Assembly: GCA_028583415.1 (NCBI GenBank)
Contig: CM053266.1
Span: 85,256,149-85,320,148 of the forward strand
Direction of reading: 5' to 3'
DNA length: 64,000 nt
Source: Protea cynaroides
Lineage: Eukaryota > Streptophyta > Magnoliopsida > Proteales > Proteaceae
The position numbers and the translations under genes were made by a program. Below, in pieces: positions 44,797-57,153 of the stretch. Under the pieces are notes generated by a model, which had not been told where the DNA came from, made no database searches, and was given only the letters and a program-made list of their open reading frames with translations. Position 1 is the stretch's first letter, and the number at the start of each line of letters is the position of its first letter.

Positions 44797-44845
44797 TATA
44801 TATAAATCAAATGAAACGCAGAGAGATCATTTTTCTCTCTGCGTT
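44797..44845 (+). promoter_or_regulatory. LTR TATA box followed by a perfect 12-bp hairpin
   Basis: TATATATAAA (44797-44806) is followed by the stem AACGCAGAGAGA (44815-44826), a 7-nt loop and TCTCTCTGCGTT (44834-44845). The hairpin sits where transcription should start, so it would be at or near the RNA 5' end. An identical copy is in the 3' LTR (59610-59640). Confidence 0.65.
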
Positions 44846-47203
44846 CCAAACAGAGAAATAGAGAGGCGGGTTCGAGAGAGAGAAACAGAGAGGGAAACGA
44901 GGGGTTTGAGGGAAGAAGTCGACGGAGAGAGCGACCGGAGCAGCGGCGACGTCGACGGCAGTGGTGCGGCAACGTCGACGGCAACGGCGGCGCGGCGGCC
45001 TGGCGAGCAACGACAATGGCGACGGCGACCTGGCGAACAGCGGTGGCGATTCATTATGTTTGGATCTGATGTTTTTTTTCTGTTAAAAAAGAAGAGAGAA
45101 GAAACCAGATTTGAGACTGGAATTTCTTCATTCGACGGTAGACGGCGATGGCAGCGGCAATGGTAGCGGTAAGCCGTCGGTAGAGCAGAGGTACAACGGC
45201 GATCAACGATTCAAGCCTTCAGGTATTTTGAAAACCAGATCTGAGATCTCAGATCTGGTTTAATCTAATCTTTCTTGTTTATATATCTCAATTTATGCTT
45301 AAACTTATTGTATTCCCTCTCAAGCATGGTTTCTCTTTTCGAACTTATGAGTTCTTTAGATTTCGTTGGCTTAATCTACGATTTTTGAGTTTTTTTTTTT
45401 ATTTTTCTGGTTTTCGATCTGCGAAAAGAGATCCCCTGTCGATCATATATGTCGTTCTCAAATTTTTTGTTCATGTGGATCTGAAATTCTGATTTGAGAT
45501 TCTTGAGATTCTTGAAGTGAATTTTCTTTACTTATAATTCGAGGTTCCGATCTGAATTTCCTTTGTTCATCGTTTGAAGCGAATTTTTGTTCATCATTTG
45601 GTATCGTGATCTAGTGTTCTCTATTCTACTTTAGAATCAAGGATTTCTTTATTTCCTAATTCTTTGATTCTCAATCATTTCTTTTGCATTCGATTCCAGG
45701 TATTCCAAAATCTCAGATCTGATTTCTTGATTTTCTTTTTTTCTTTCTTTTCTTTTCTTTCTTTCTTCTTTGTTTCTTTATTCTGATCTTTGAAGTTTGA
45801 AATATCAATGTTTAAAATTTCATTTCATGGTCGATATTCCTTTCTTCCTCTTTGGTTTCTTTTACCGATTTCGTCGTGTAAGACCTCTAGAGTCCTCTGT
45901 AATCTTGATTTTTTTTCTTTCTTCGTTTTATGCTCTTTTATTCTACACTTGGTGATCCGTATCGGTGTTTACGACTTGATATTAGTATGTCGAAGCTATG
46001 GTTTTGTTTCGGTACTGATCTATGTTTGAGAATCAGGTAATTGGAGCATTATGTTGGAATATATAAACTGTTTAGCATCCCTTTCTCAACATTCATTACA
46101 TAAAAAATCTATTCGGTTAACGGATATAAATGCCGTATAGTTTTGGAGATGAAAATTTTCAAGAATGCCCGTGCTTGATGGATTGTCTCGAGAATAGCGT
46201 TGATGAGAAAACTTTAAAGAGGTGGTTTTTCCATTGACAAAAGGGTTGAGTAAAGATTACCGGCGAGATTTCTTTGAAACATCTGCCGTCGCCAGTAATA
46301 TTGAAAGAATCAGTTATTCTATTTTTTTTCCATACTATTATTGTTTGTTTAATTTCATGTAGGATTCGAGCTATTAGATTCCAAGTTGAGTTTGAATGAC
46401 TTAATTCCGTAGGCTGTCGCTAAACATGGGAATTCAGTGTTATTGTTGTCTATTAGACATTTCCCTCTTCTCTAATGATGATGTAAGGTCAAACTAACTA
46501 GCTTCAGTTTGAAATCAGATTTGCCGAAGTGGGTGGTTTTCACCTATACAAATACGTCGTGAAACACACGAGATCATTCCTTCTTTTGGCGTCCACCTCT
46601 ACTCACAGGCAGGTAACGCCCCTAACTCTATGTCTTTATTTTATGTGGTATATGGGTTCGGCCATCGTGCACCCATAATTATTCGATGCGGGTGGGTAAC
46701 ACGACATGCATGCGGCACTTGCCATCCCTAGCATAGTAACGGGCGGGATAGACTAGGACGTCCCCTACCCTTTCAATGTATCCCACGAATGCGAAAGGAA
46801 ATGTATTAATAGTTTTAATCCCCAATCCCCACTTATGTATCCCATAGGAATTTCTTATGAATTTTGTAACTATTTCCGTGCAATGCGGACTCACGCGCTT
46901 GTGATGCGCAAATATAGATGTGTGAACGTATGTATGAATGAAGCGAGGCACCGATGCCTATTGTCCAATGTCGAGAGTACCTTCTCACATGTTGACAAAT
47001 TAAAATTGTTTTCATTTTTTATGCGTAGTTCATTCCGAACTACGTATGGACTTGATTCTCGGACTCCACCCCGAGATACGTAGGCTGCCTGGGAATCCAT
47101 TACCCAAGCTCAGTCCAATTGCAATGAGGGTTGCAATAATACCCGAGTTGCATCATAATGCATTTACACACTGATTAAAAAATTATAATCTTTCAAATTT
47201 ATC

Positions 47204-48056
47204 ATGTCAGTTGTTTTGCATAGTTTCAATAAAATTCAATTTCAATTCAATTTCGGTTTCAATTTCAATTTAATCCCAAATCTAAATTCAATTTCCCATT
47301 TCAATTTCAATTTCTATTTCGATTTGGATTTTAATTCCAATTTTATTCTAATTTTAATGAAATTGCAAATTCAAAGTCAATTTTCAAAAATTCAATTTTA
47401 ATTCGATTTCGGATTCAATTTCAATTTAATCCCAAATCTAAATTCAATTTCCCATTTCAATTTCAATTTCTATTTCGATTTGGATTTTAATTCCAATTTT
47501 ATTCTAATTTTAATGAAATTGCAAAATTCAAAGTAAATTTTCAAAAATTCAATTTTAATTTGATTTCGGATTCAGTTTCAATTTAAATTCCAAATATCTT
47601 TCTAATTTCAAATTCAATTCAATTTCAATTCTATCCCAATTTCAATTTTAATTCTAAATCTATCTTCAATTTTAAATTCAATTCAATTTCTATTTCTATT
47701 TTAATTTCAAGTTCAATTCAATTTTCAATTTTCAATTTCTATTTCTATCTCAATTTCAATTTTAATTCCAAATCTATTTTCAATTTTAATTCAATTCAAT
47801 TTCTATTTCAATTTTAATTTCAAATTCAATTCAATTTCTAATTTCAATTTCCATTTCAATTTCTATTTCAAACTCAATTCGATTTCTATTTCAATTTCAA
47901 TTTCAATTCAAATTCATTTCAAAGTTCAAGTTCAATTCAATTTCTATTTCAATTTCAAGTTCCAATTTCAATTTCAATTTCAAATTCCAATTTCAATTTC
48001 AATTTCAAATTCAATCTAAGTTTTCAAATTTCAAAACTTCATTTCAATTTTCCATC
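47204..48056 (+). repeat. TTTCAATT-rich satellite within 5' LTR
   Basis: Dominated by (AATTTC)n-like hexamers with a higher-order unit of ~175 bp repeated at about 47228-47402 and 47403-47575 (CCCAAATCTAAATTCAATTTC, TTCTATTTCGATTTGGATTT, GAAATTGCAAA). The 3' LTR counterpart is 62036-62840. Confidence 0.85.
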
Positions 48057-48061
48057 TTCGC

Positions 48062-48290
48062 ATGGAATTTTGGGCAAACATTCCATCATCGCATGGAAGT
48101 CCCTTTTCAATTTTGGACAAACATTCCATCATCGCATGGAAGTCCCTTTTCAATTTTGGACAAACATTCCATCATCGCATGGAAGTCTTTTTTCAATTTT
48201 GGACAAACATTCCATCATCGCATGGAAGTCCCTTTTCAATCTTGGGCAAACATTCCATCATCGCATGGAAGTCCCTTTCAAACCCTACTT
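48062..48290 (+). repeat. 43-bp tandem repeat, five copies, in 5' LTR
   Basis: Unit ACATTCCATCATCGCATGGA + AGTCCC..TTCAATTTTGGACAA. Because 43 is not a multiple of three, the array stays open in all three frames and encodes rotated versions of one peptide; this is not evidence of a gene. The 3' LTR copy (62851-63070) also has five units, with slightly different variants. Confidence 0.9.
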
Positions 48291-48560
48291 TACATAGACG
48301 GTCTACCAGCTTGACTAGTGGCTGTAGAAGTCTATTCGATGTCTTTTACATAGACGGTCTACCAGCTTGACTAGTGGCTGTAGAAGTCTATTCGATTATT
48401 TTACATAGACGGTCTACCAGTTTGACTAGTGGCTGTAGAAGTCTATTCGATTGTTTTACATAGACGGCCTACCAGTTTGACTAGTGACTGTAGGAGTCTA
48501 TTCAATATCCTAAACCTAGATGACCTATTAGCTTGACTAGTGGCTATAGGGATCTACCAT
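48285..48560 (+). repeat. ~56-bp tandem repeat in 5' LTR
   Basis: Unit TTTACATAGACGGTCTACCA + GCTTGACTAGTGGCTGTAGA + AGTCTATTCGAT; four good copies and one diverged copy (CTAAACCTAGATGACCTATTAG). Repeated in the 3' LTR at 63074-63350. Confidence 0.88.
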
Positions 48561-49245
48561 CTTATCAACCCAAATGGTTGAACTACGTTGGGCTTGATTC
48601 TTAGGCTTGTCCTAAGATACGTAGGTAGCTTGAGTGTTTATCATTCAAGTTCAGTCCTAAACTAATTTATTTTTAATTTATTTTCATTACTTTCATTACT
48701 TTCATTTCTTTCAAAAGATCATTGCATTTGAACTTTGGACTACGCTTCAATAACTAAAAAATGATTTTTGTCTGTCAGCATGTTGAGTGGTACGCTTGTC
48801 ATCCGAAATTGGCTGATTGGTCCGTCATCCAATCATTTTATTTCTGATCCATATCACATTTTATTTTTTCTTATTGTTATCTTGATGGCTTGCTCCTAGA
48901 TTTAAATACATCTAGAACCTAGGTTTGGTGCCTATTAAAAATTGTTTAGCCATTGCCTGTAATTTAAATTAGGATAGGAAATGATAGTATATGGAGACTA
49001 ATCTTCGGATTAGGCAATTTAGGTGCCTAACACCTTCCCAAATTGTAACATGACATTTACCCACTATTTCTTTGGTTTGACCATTAAGCCTTAATTCCTA
49101 CGTGAGTCATTAGTATTTCTCATATGAGAAATCGTATATAGGTCCTAGACCTTTTCTAGGTGGCGACTCCATTCTATTTTCATTTCATTTTTTACATTTT
49201 ATCATTTAATGCAAATCACAGATTAAACCAAATCGTCCCTTACAG

Positions 49246-49263
49246 TGGCGACTCCGCTGGGGA
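49246..49263 (+). other. Primer-binding site of element D
   Basis: TGGCGACTCCGCTGGGGA begins one base after the LTR end TTACA. It starts with TGG like all tRNA-primed sites; I did not assign the tRNA with confidence. Confidence 0.7.
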
Positions 49264-50288
49264 ATATTATGTCAGGCTTCAGATTTACTATCCTTTCCTA
49301 AAATCAGGCAATGAGCTATGTTTTCTTGTTTGTTAGGTGCCATGTAATTATTGTTGACGTGAACTGTTGTGTGATATAAATTGTTGTGTGCTATATATTG
49401 CAATCTCTTGGGGGTGTGCTACACAATTGAGTGGCTAGCGGTAACGGGTTCCCAGTTTATACTGGATGACCTGTCAAGTGAAACCACAACTTTGACCTCG
49501 TACCTTTGGGTATATTAAATGGATGTAGAGTCAATGATTCGGTGTTTATATACCGTTAGACATTCTCGTCCTCGTCAAAGTAACCCTTTTGCCGAACCTA
49601 TCATCTACACTACTAACATTTGTTGTGATCCGGTTCATTATCGAATAATTTGAGTAAGATTACGTTAATCAAGATATTCATGTCGATATATTCAGAATCG
49701 CTCTACTCCCAACTTGATATATTGATTTTCTTAAATCTATCCATGAGCTTACAACTCATATAATAGGCTTATCATAATCAATGACAAGGATGGGGGTGAC
49801 TCGATTCTTGCTTATATCAACCCAAATATTTTGATTAAAGTGTGTGTTCACTTATTCATTTTGAACCAAAAATTTGTTGATATCTTTCATGGGAATTGAC
49901 ATGCTAACGGATCTGTGCCAAACCTTTCAAGCTTGACAAGTCTGTGTAGTTGGTGATCATGTAATCCATCTGGGAATCATATTTTCAGAAACCATCTATA
50001 AGGCTATTCAATTTAAAGAGTTTGGCACGGATAGGTTAGTTTGATTTCGCTTATGAAAGAGCTAACCATGATATGGTCGAGTCATTGTATGTGTATGTGT
50101 ATTCCTTCCAAGACCTCTATCCTAAACCTTATTCCCTCCTGATTATTTCTTTCCTTCTATTTCCGGTCCCAACACAGTGATCATCCATTTCTTTAGCCAT
50201 TTGGACTCGAGATCCCATCACTAGGAGGCTTTTTAGAGTGTCTATCCAAAAACCCTTGTCTCCAGTCACAAGCAATTTATCAGACATC
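49264..50288 (+). other. Untranslated leader of element D
   Basis: About 1 kb without a coding frame, between primer site and gag, as expected for the packaging and leader region of large TAT elements. No additional motif identified. Confidence 0.55.
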
Positions 50289-53054
50289 ATGGAAGGTTAA
50301 GATCATCCGGAACAGCCCGCCAATGTCAATGAAGATAGGGAGAGAATAATATAATTGGAGAGAACCGTTAATGCCCTAGTAGATCTGGTAAAGCAAAATC
50401 AATTCCACATAGAGCAGAGCATGAAAGATCAAGGGGAAACTAGGAAGAAAAGAAGTGAAGAGAAGTCTGATACTCCAAGAAATCAAACCTCAAACTCTAA
50501 AGAGCCATCTCCACGAGATTTTGAGTCTGATGGTGAAGAGGATGAAGAAGAGATCTTATACGAAACACCTAAATCTACCAAGAAGCCTCATCCCAAGATT
50601 GATAAGAGGATGGACAATGTAGAACAACTACTTAGAGGTCTGAAAGGAGTGGAGAGTCAAATAATCGACTCGGAAGGTCTATGCTTCTTTCCAAATGCTA
50701 AACTACCGTCAAAATTTAAGTGGACTACAGAGAAATTTGATGGAACAGGTGATCCAAAGACCCATCTAAGATCTTTCACTGGATTACTCAGACAAGGTAG
50801 AGGGTTTTCTGATGAACAACTAGGACAAGCCTTCCAATTTTCACTTACTGGTGGTGCCCATAGGTGGTTGATGAATCTAAGACCTTCTCAAATTCATTCA
50901 TGGGGAGATATCACTAGAGCATTCAGCGAACAATACTCCTATAATACAGAGATTGAGACTAATAGAAGACAATTGGAAACCATGACTCAATTGCCCAATG
51001 AAGGATTCACCTCTTACCTAACCCGATTCAGATCAGTGGCTGCACAAATGTGGGACAGACCTTCAGAAAGAGATCAAGTAGCATTGATAATGAAGGGTTT
51101 AAATAAAGTGTACAAAGGTTATTTGTTCGCTCAAGGCATTTTGTCTTTTGAAGTATTGATGGCTGTTGGGCAACAAGTGGAGGATAGCATAAATCATGGA
51201 GATGAATTTCCAATTAAGATAGATGCAACCCCAATGAGAAAATCTTACTCGTCGAAGCCAACATCGACTACAATACCCCCGGCTGTGAAAAGTGTAGCTT
51301 TTACTCATATAGAACCGTTGGTCATTGAAAACAGTAGCTCTGGTTATCATGCTTCATCTCAAGGAAACGAAGGCGCGTTTCTCGAGTTGGGTTTACCTCG
51401 AGCCGTTATTTTGGATAAACTTGTGAGTGCTGGCAAACTCAAAATCCTTGATCCCAGACCCCTCCCAAATCCTTTACCAGCAAGCTTCCGACCAAATAGC
51501 TTCTGCAAATATCACAATCGGAATGGACATGAAAGCGAGTACCGCTTTAAATTGAAGCATGTTATTCAAGATATGTTGGAAAATGGATCATTCAGGATTG
51601 GAAATAAACCAGCTTCAGTAACCAACAACCCTTTCCCGCATCATTCTACTAATGTCATAGAAATTTTTGAAGAAAGCTTTGATCCTACTTGCCTTATCAC
51701 TTCTGAATTTGATCCCATTACCATACCTTCTCATATTATTCCTTTTGAAACTTTACTTGAGTTCATAAAATCGGATAGTCAAGTTAACATGCTTCAAGAA
51801 GCTGGACATCATTTGGATGTATATTTTCCGGAAGACCCAGAGTATGCCAATGCTGAAATTGGTGTTAATAAACCTTTGACAATTTACATGACAGATCATG
51901 AGACAAAAGTGGCTCAAGTGAATAGAAGTTTTGAAAATCTAGAAATATACTTCCCAGAAGATGAAGAATTCATAGTGAGTGAAACAAGGAGTGGTCAATC
52001 ATTCAAACCAGCAGCTTTGTTAGTAGATAATCCGGCTCAGCTTGTGAGAGAAAGAGTGCGAGGTCAAATCAGCCAACCAGAACCTCAGAATCCAGTTTTA
52101 AAGCAACTACAGAAGACACAAGCAAACGTGTCAATTTGGGGTTTGTTAATGGCTTCTAAAACCCATAGAGATGCAGTTCTGAAGTCATTGGCAAGTATTC
52201 AGGTACCAGTCTCTACTGATAGCACAGAGTTGGCTAATCTGATTGGTGGAGCATATGCCATAAATGCTCTAACCTTCGGAGATGCTGATCTAACCCAAGA
52301 CGGGAAAAGTCACACCAAAGCCCTACATATCACAATCTGCTGTCGAGGAAATTTTATACCTCAAGTCTTGGTTGATAATGGATCAGCTCTTAATATATTC
52401 CCATTCAGAACATTCAAGCATCTGGGGTTCAGGGAAGAAGAGTTACGTCCATCTAATTTGAGTATCCGTGCCTATGATAACACCCGGAGAACTATCTTGG
52501 GAGAAATTTTCATTCCAATCAGGATAGGATGTGCTGAGTTCAATACAGAATTTCAAGTGATCGATATCCCAGCGTCTTTTAATATGCTTTTGGGAAGACC
52601 TTGGTTACACCAGGCCGGGGCTGTAGCATCATCCCTCCACCAAAAGATCAAATTCATCCATGATGGGGTAACCATAACTGTTTTGGCTGACTCAGAACTA
52701 GTAAGTGCTTTGGTCGTAGACAGTACTGGACCTGACAGTACTTCAACCACCTCTCCTGAGATTCGCCTAGGTGGATTTCAAATCAGCCCGATCCAAGCTA
52801 CCAACAATCCAGAACCATCAGGTAAGAATCTTGTGTTTCCATTATTTCAATTGCTTAACATGGCTTATTTTCCAGGCATGGGTCTTGGCTTGCATCAACA
52901 GGGCAATGTGAACATAATCTCTGTCTTGGTGAATGAGTACAGATTCGGAATAGGGTACACCCCAACAAAGGAAGAGTTGAATAGAATAAAAGAAAAACAA
53001 AAAATAGCTGATGACAAATTCTCGAGGCTAGAAAAAAAGAAAGTACAAGAATAA
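50289..53054 (+). pseudogene. Gag and aspartic protease, element D (two N-terminal stops)
   Basis: The ATG at 50289 gives MEG then TAA (50298-50300); a second TAA at 50352-50354 follows in the same frame, after which 899 codons are open. The gag core reads KFDGTGDPKTHLRSF...GGAHRWLMNLRPSQIHSWGD...FSEQYSYN...YLTRFRSVA. The usual CxYHxxxGHxxxxC finger is CKYHNRNGHESEYRF, with its last Cys replaced. The protease motif VDNGSALNIFP (DNGS instead of DTG/DSG, usual for this clade) is at about residue 674, and LLGRPWLHQAGAV follows. A G-patch-like GMGLGLHQQGN sits near the C-terminus. It would produce capsid and the maturation protease. Confidence 0.88.
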
Positions 53055-53791
53055 TGGACAGCTCAGAGAGGATATGAGAATAAAGAGGAAGACATGGACA
53101 CAACAAAGATCAGATGAAGTAATCAATCAAGTTCATTTCGAAGGGTTACATGAAGAAGAGAATACGTACTTCAAGACTTTGAATGGGTACTTCATTCGTG
53201 AAGGAGAAAATTTTCCATACTGTGGGTTCTCAGAGCCTTGGATTGATGTACATTTTCCTATTCGAATACCCGGATTTGAAATTTTCTTTGATTGTAATAT
53301 TGATTGGATGGAATTAGAACAAATGAATATTCAGAATAAAAAACAAGATAAGTCAAGGCCAGAAGCAGAAGTGTTCGATGTCAGCAACTTATTCGACAAC
53401 AATCAAGTGATGACTCTCATCGAAGAGATCGAGAATAAAAATCTGGATCCTCAACAGTTCATCCTACCGATCAATGGGCTAGTTCCGAATTGGATTTGTT
53501 TAAATCATTTCATTCTTCCTTCTGAGTTGTCATGTCAACCTGATAGTATGACCATGTCTGGGTCAAAAGTGATTGAGTCTTTAGATAGGATAGAGTCTCT
53601 TCCTAGCGTTGAATTCGTTCCACTTGGAGCCACCTCTTCTGAAAATTTGCATGATATAAATAAAGTTCAACATTTTGACTATCTTGTTTCTACGCTCTCC
53701 GATTCTTTTTTTAACTCTAACTCTAACTCGGTAATGATGATGATGATGAACCACCGTTTGAAATATTAGAATCTATAAAAGCTTAGAAGAG
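53055..53791 (+). pseudogene. Spacer between protease and RT, element D (frameshifted)
   Basis: The open frame 53074-53769 carries LNGYFIREGENFPYCGFSEP, a block conserved between protease and RT in TAT polyproteins. The rest is acidic and low in motifs and ends in a frame-shifted (GAT)n tract. Near 53735 and 53780 one-base indels break the link to the RT frame, and a further shift separates it from gag-PR. In Ogre elements this zone contains an intron; I see no clear intron here. Confidence 0.65.
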
Positions 53792-56149
53792 ATGAAGGTT
53801 CAACCAGTTGGTGAAGAATTCAAGATGATTAATTTGGGCACAGAGGAGCAACCTAAGGAAATTAAGATTGGAGTCACTCTGAATGATGAAGAGACTACTA
53901 AGATGTTAGACTTGTTGATTGAATTTCAAGAAGTCTTTGCTTGGTCTTATGATGATATGCCTGGGGTGGATACTACTGTGGTGCAACATAAAATCCCTCT
54001 ACTCCCTGGATTCAAACCTCATAAGCAGAAGTTGAGGAGATTAAAGCCAGAATGGGCATTAAAAGTAAAAGAGGATATTATGAAGCAATTAAATGTTGGT
54101 TTCTTGGAAGTAGCTACTTATCCTGAGTGGTTGGCAAATATAGTGGTTGTGCCCAAGAAAGATGGAAGACTGAGGGTTTGCGTGGATTACAGAAACTTGA
54201 ATAAAGCAAGTCCAAAGGATGACTTTCCGCTACCCAAGATAGATATTTTGGTCAATAACACTGCCAAACATGCCCTATTATCTTTCATGGATGGATTTTC
54301 CGGATATAATCAAATCAAGATGGCCCCTGTGGATAAAGACAAGACCTCTTTTATAACAGATTGGGGTACATACTGTTATACTGTGATGCCATTTGGATTG
54401 AAGAATGCTGGAGCTACGTATCAAAGAATGGCTACAACGGTACTCCATGACATGATCCATAAAGAAGTGGAAGTGTATGTTGATGATATGATCGTTAAAT
54501 CAGTCAATAGAGAAGATCATTTTATAGCTTTGAGAGCTTTCTTTGAGAGAATCAAGCTTTACAAGTTAAGATTAAATCCTCAGAAATGTACTTTTGGAGT
54601 CACGGCTGGTAAAATGTTGGGTTTCATGGTCAGTAATAGAGGAATTGAAATAGATCCGTCAAAGACAAAAGCTATATCTGAAATGTTACCTCCCACCACA
54701 GAAAAAGAAATAAGAGGTTTTCTGGGAAGAGTTCAATACATAAACAGATTCATAGCCCATCTGACAGCAATTTGTGAGCCAATATTCAAACTATTAAAGA
54801 AAGATCAGCCAAAAACTTGGAATCCTCAGTGTCAATTGGCTTTTGAAAAAATCAAAGCATATCTAATGAAGCCACCAGTATTAGTTCCTCCAGTCCCGGA
54901 AAGGCCTTTGTTGTTATACTTATCTGTTTTGGATGGTTCAATGGGGTCTATGATAGCTCAAAATGATATTGATAATCATACAGAAAGGGCCATTTATTAT
55001 TTGAGCAAAAAGTTTACTGGATATGAAGCCAAGTATACACCTCTAGAGAAGACATGTACAGCATTAGTGTGGGTCACAAGAAGGTTGAGACACTATATGC
55101 TTTCATACCCAGTCATTCTAATCTCTCGAATGGATCCTTTGAAATATTTGTTTGAGAAACCGGCACTGACAGGAAGGCTAGCACGTTGGTTATTGCTTCT
55201 ATCAGAATTTGACATCACTTATACCACTCAGAAGGCTATTAAAGGAAGTGTGATCGCTGAACATTTATCTGCACATCCAGTGGAAGATAATACAAGACAA
55301 TTGGAGGATGTGTTTCCAGACGAAGAAATAGATAGCATTCAGCAAGAAGAAGGAGGTGATAGCTGGATGATGTTCTTTGATGGAGCAGCAAATCATCGTG
55401 GTTGTGGAGCTGGGGTATTGCTCATTGATCCAGAAGGAACGTTTACTCCTTTGTCATTTCGGTTGGATTTTGAATGTACTAATAACATTGCTGAATATGA
55501 AGCTTGTATCTTGGGTCTCAAAGCAGCAATGGCCATTGGGATCCAGAATTTGAAGGTTTATGGAGATTCATCTATAGTTATCTATCAAATCAGAGGGGAT
55601 TGGAAAACCAGAGACGAGAAGCTCATACCTTACAAACAATATGCTCTAACACTAGCTCAATATTTTCAAGAAATTGAATTTGACTATTCTCCAAGGGAAA
55701 CAAACAAATATGCTGATGCTTTGGCAATGCTGGCTTCAATGGTTAGTTGTGGATTAGATGAACAAACAAAACCGTTGATAATTGAGAAGAGAACACAGTC
55801 TGCATACTTAGAAGAAATAAATGCTTTGACAATTGATGGTCGACCGTGGTTTGCACAAATAGTGGATTTTATCAAAGAAGGGAAGTACCCAGTTGATGCA
55901 TCCTCAAGTGATAAAAGGGCTTTACGACGACATGCTATGCAATTTGTGTTGTGCGAAGATATTCTATATAAGAGGTCCTATGACGGTGTACAATTGGTGT
56001 GTGTTGACGAAGAACAGGCACAAAATATCACAGAGCAAGTCCATCATGGAATTTGTGGTCCACACATGAATGCCAAAATGCTAGCAAAGAAAATTCTTCC
56101 CCGGGGTATTTACGGAACACCATGGAAGCTGACTGCGTTGAATTTGTGA
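53792..56149 (+). pseudogene. Reverse transcriptase, RNase H and archaeal-type RNase H, element D
   Basis: 785 open codons. RT: VVPKKDGRLRVCVDYRNLNK, SFMDGFSGYNQIKM, MPFGLKNAGATYQ and the catalytic YVDD at residues 229-232. The Ty3-type RNase H follows (AIYYLSKKFTGYEAKYT.LEKTC). The second RNase H has the Asp-Glu-Asp-Asp set: FFDGAANHRG (Asp 530), NIAEYEACI, VYGDSSIVI and KYADALA. Integrase begins with HHGICGPHMNAKMLAKKIL, then the frame is lost at the C-rich site near 56096-56106. The two RNase H domains are the hallmark of the TAT clade. Confidence 0.9.
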
Positions 56150-57089
56150 AACATTGTCATAAATGTCAGATTTTCGCCAATTTGATACATGTTCCACCTA
56201 CAGAGCTGCATACCCTCAGTTCTCCATGGCCTTTCTCAACCTGGGGTATAGATGTAATAGGAAAAATCCATCCCAAAGCTTCAAATGGGCACGAGTTCAT
56301 TCTGGTGGCCATAGATTATTTCACAAAATGGATAGAAGCTCAGTCTTATGCTAAGTTGACTGCAAACAAGGTTGCCAAGTTTTTACAAGAATTCATCATT
56401 TGTCGACATGGGATGCCTCATAGCATTATTTCGGATCAAGGGCAACATTTCAGAGGAAAGGTACAAGAGTTGTGTGACAAATTTCATATCCAGAGGCACA
56501 GGTCCTCTCCTTATCGCCCACAGACCAACGGAGCAATAGAAGCAGCTAACAAAAATGTCAAAGTTATTCTTCGAAGATGGCTGAAACTCATTCGGGACCG
56601 GGCTGATAAATTGTCATATGCACTCTGGGCATATCGAACATCTATTAGGACTTCTACTGGTGCTACTCCATATTCATTGGTTTACGGCATGGAAGCTGTG
56701 CTCCCCATCGAGATAGAAGTGCCCTCATTGAGAGTCCTCATGGAATGTAGGATTCCGAGGCGGTTTGGATGCAAAATAGATACGATGAACTGAATTTCAT
56801 TGATGAGCGAAGAATGAGATCAATAGATAATGTTAAAAAGTATCAACAAAGGATTGCTACTGCTTTCAATAAGAAAGTCAAAATTCGTCATCTAGCAGTT
56901 GGAGATTTGGTGTTGAAAGAACAAAGAGCTCCAATTTTTGATCCAAGAGGGAAATTCCACCCAAATTGGGTTGGACCTTATACTGATCAAAGAAATTCCG
57001 CCGGGGAAAGCTGTTCGTCGACAGACCTTGATGGGAATGAGTTGCAATATTTGACAAATTTGGATCAAGTGAAAAAATATTACGTGTAG
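56107..57089 (+). pseudogene. Integrase, element D (frameshifted)
   Basis: Continues the zinc domain (CVEFVKHCHKCQ) and has the catalytic triad in WGIDVIGKI, IISDQGQHFRG and NGAIEAANK, then TGATPYSLVYGMEAVLPIEIE. A shift near 56750 moves to MQNRYDELNFIDERRM...AVGDLVL, and two compensating shifts disturb about 56980-57020 (GPYTDQRNSAGES) before TDLDGNELQYLTN and the stop at 57087-57089. There is no chromodomain, as expected for TAT. Confidence 0.88.
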
Positions 57090-57127
57090 TCTCCACATCT
57101 ATTCAAAGAAATAGAATCAAGGCCTTC

Positions 57128-57153
57128 AAAAAAAAAAAAAAAAAAAGGGGGGG
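57128..57153 (+). other. Internal polypurine tract A19G7
   Basis: Nineteen A then seven G, 39 bases after the integrase stop and 2 kb before the real 3' LTR. It has the make-up of a plus-strand primer tract and may be a fossil end of the element before the downstream ORF was gained, or a second priming site. Confidence 0.55.

Larger units (their letters stand above)
44430..49244 (+). repeat. 5' LTR of element D (~4.8 kb)
   Basis: Begins GCTTCAAATTTGTCGAGG, lacking the TGTAGAC start seen at 59212, and ends CCCTTACA before the primer site. It contains a poly-A run (44675-44708), TATA box and hairpin (44797-44845), a GACGGC-rich block (44930-45010), the CACTCACAGGCAGGTAAC-type block (46590 on), GAGATACGTAGGCTGCCTGGG (47081-47101), a TTTCAA-rich satellite, 43-bp and ~56-bp tandem repeats, and TAAGATACGTAGGTAGCTTG (48612-48631). 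Confidence 0.88.

Noticed and set aside
44757..45166. Arg-rich 'RRRCRRRC' ORFs, also at 59552-59999
   Set aside because: Translations of the GACGGC/GCGACG low-complexity block in the element D LTR, in several frames and on both strands.
47204..47401. Asn/Phe-rich ORF (NFNFNF type)
   Set aside because: Translation of the TTTCAATT satellite; no biological support.
48062..48370. Repetitive proteins in three overlapping frames (HSIIAWKSLFNFGQTFHHRMEV type), also at 62851-63140
   Set aside because: They are translations of the 43-bp tandem repeat, whose length forces rotation through all frames; no start context or relatives.
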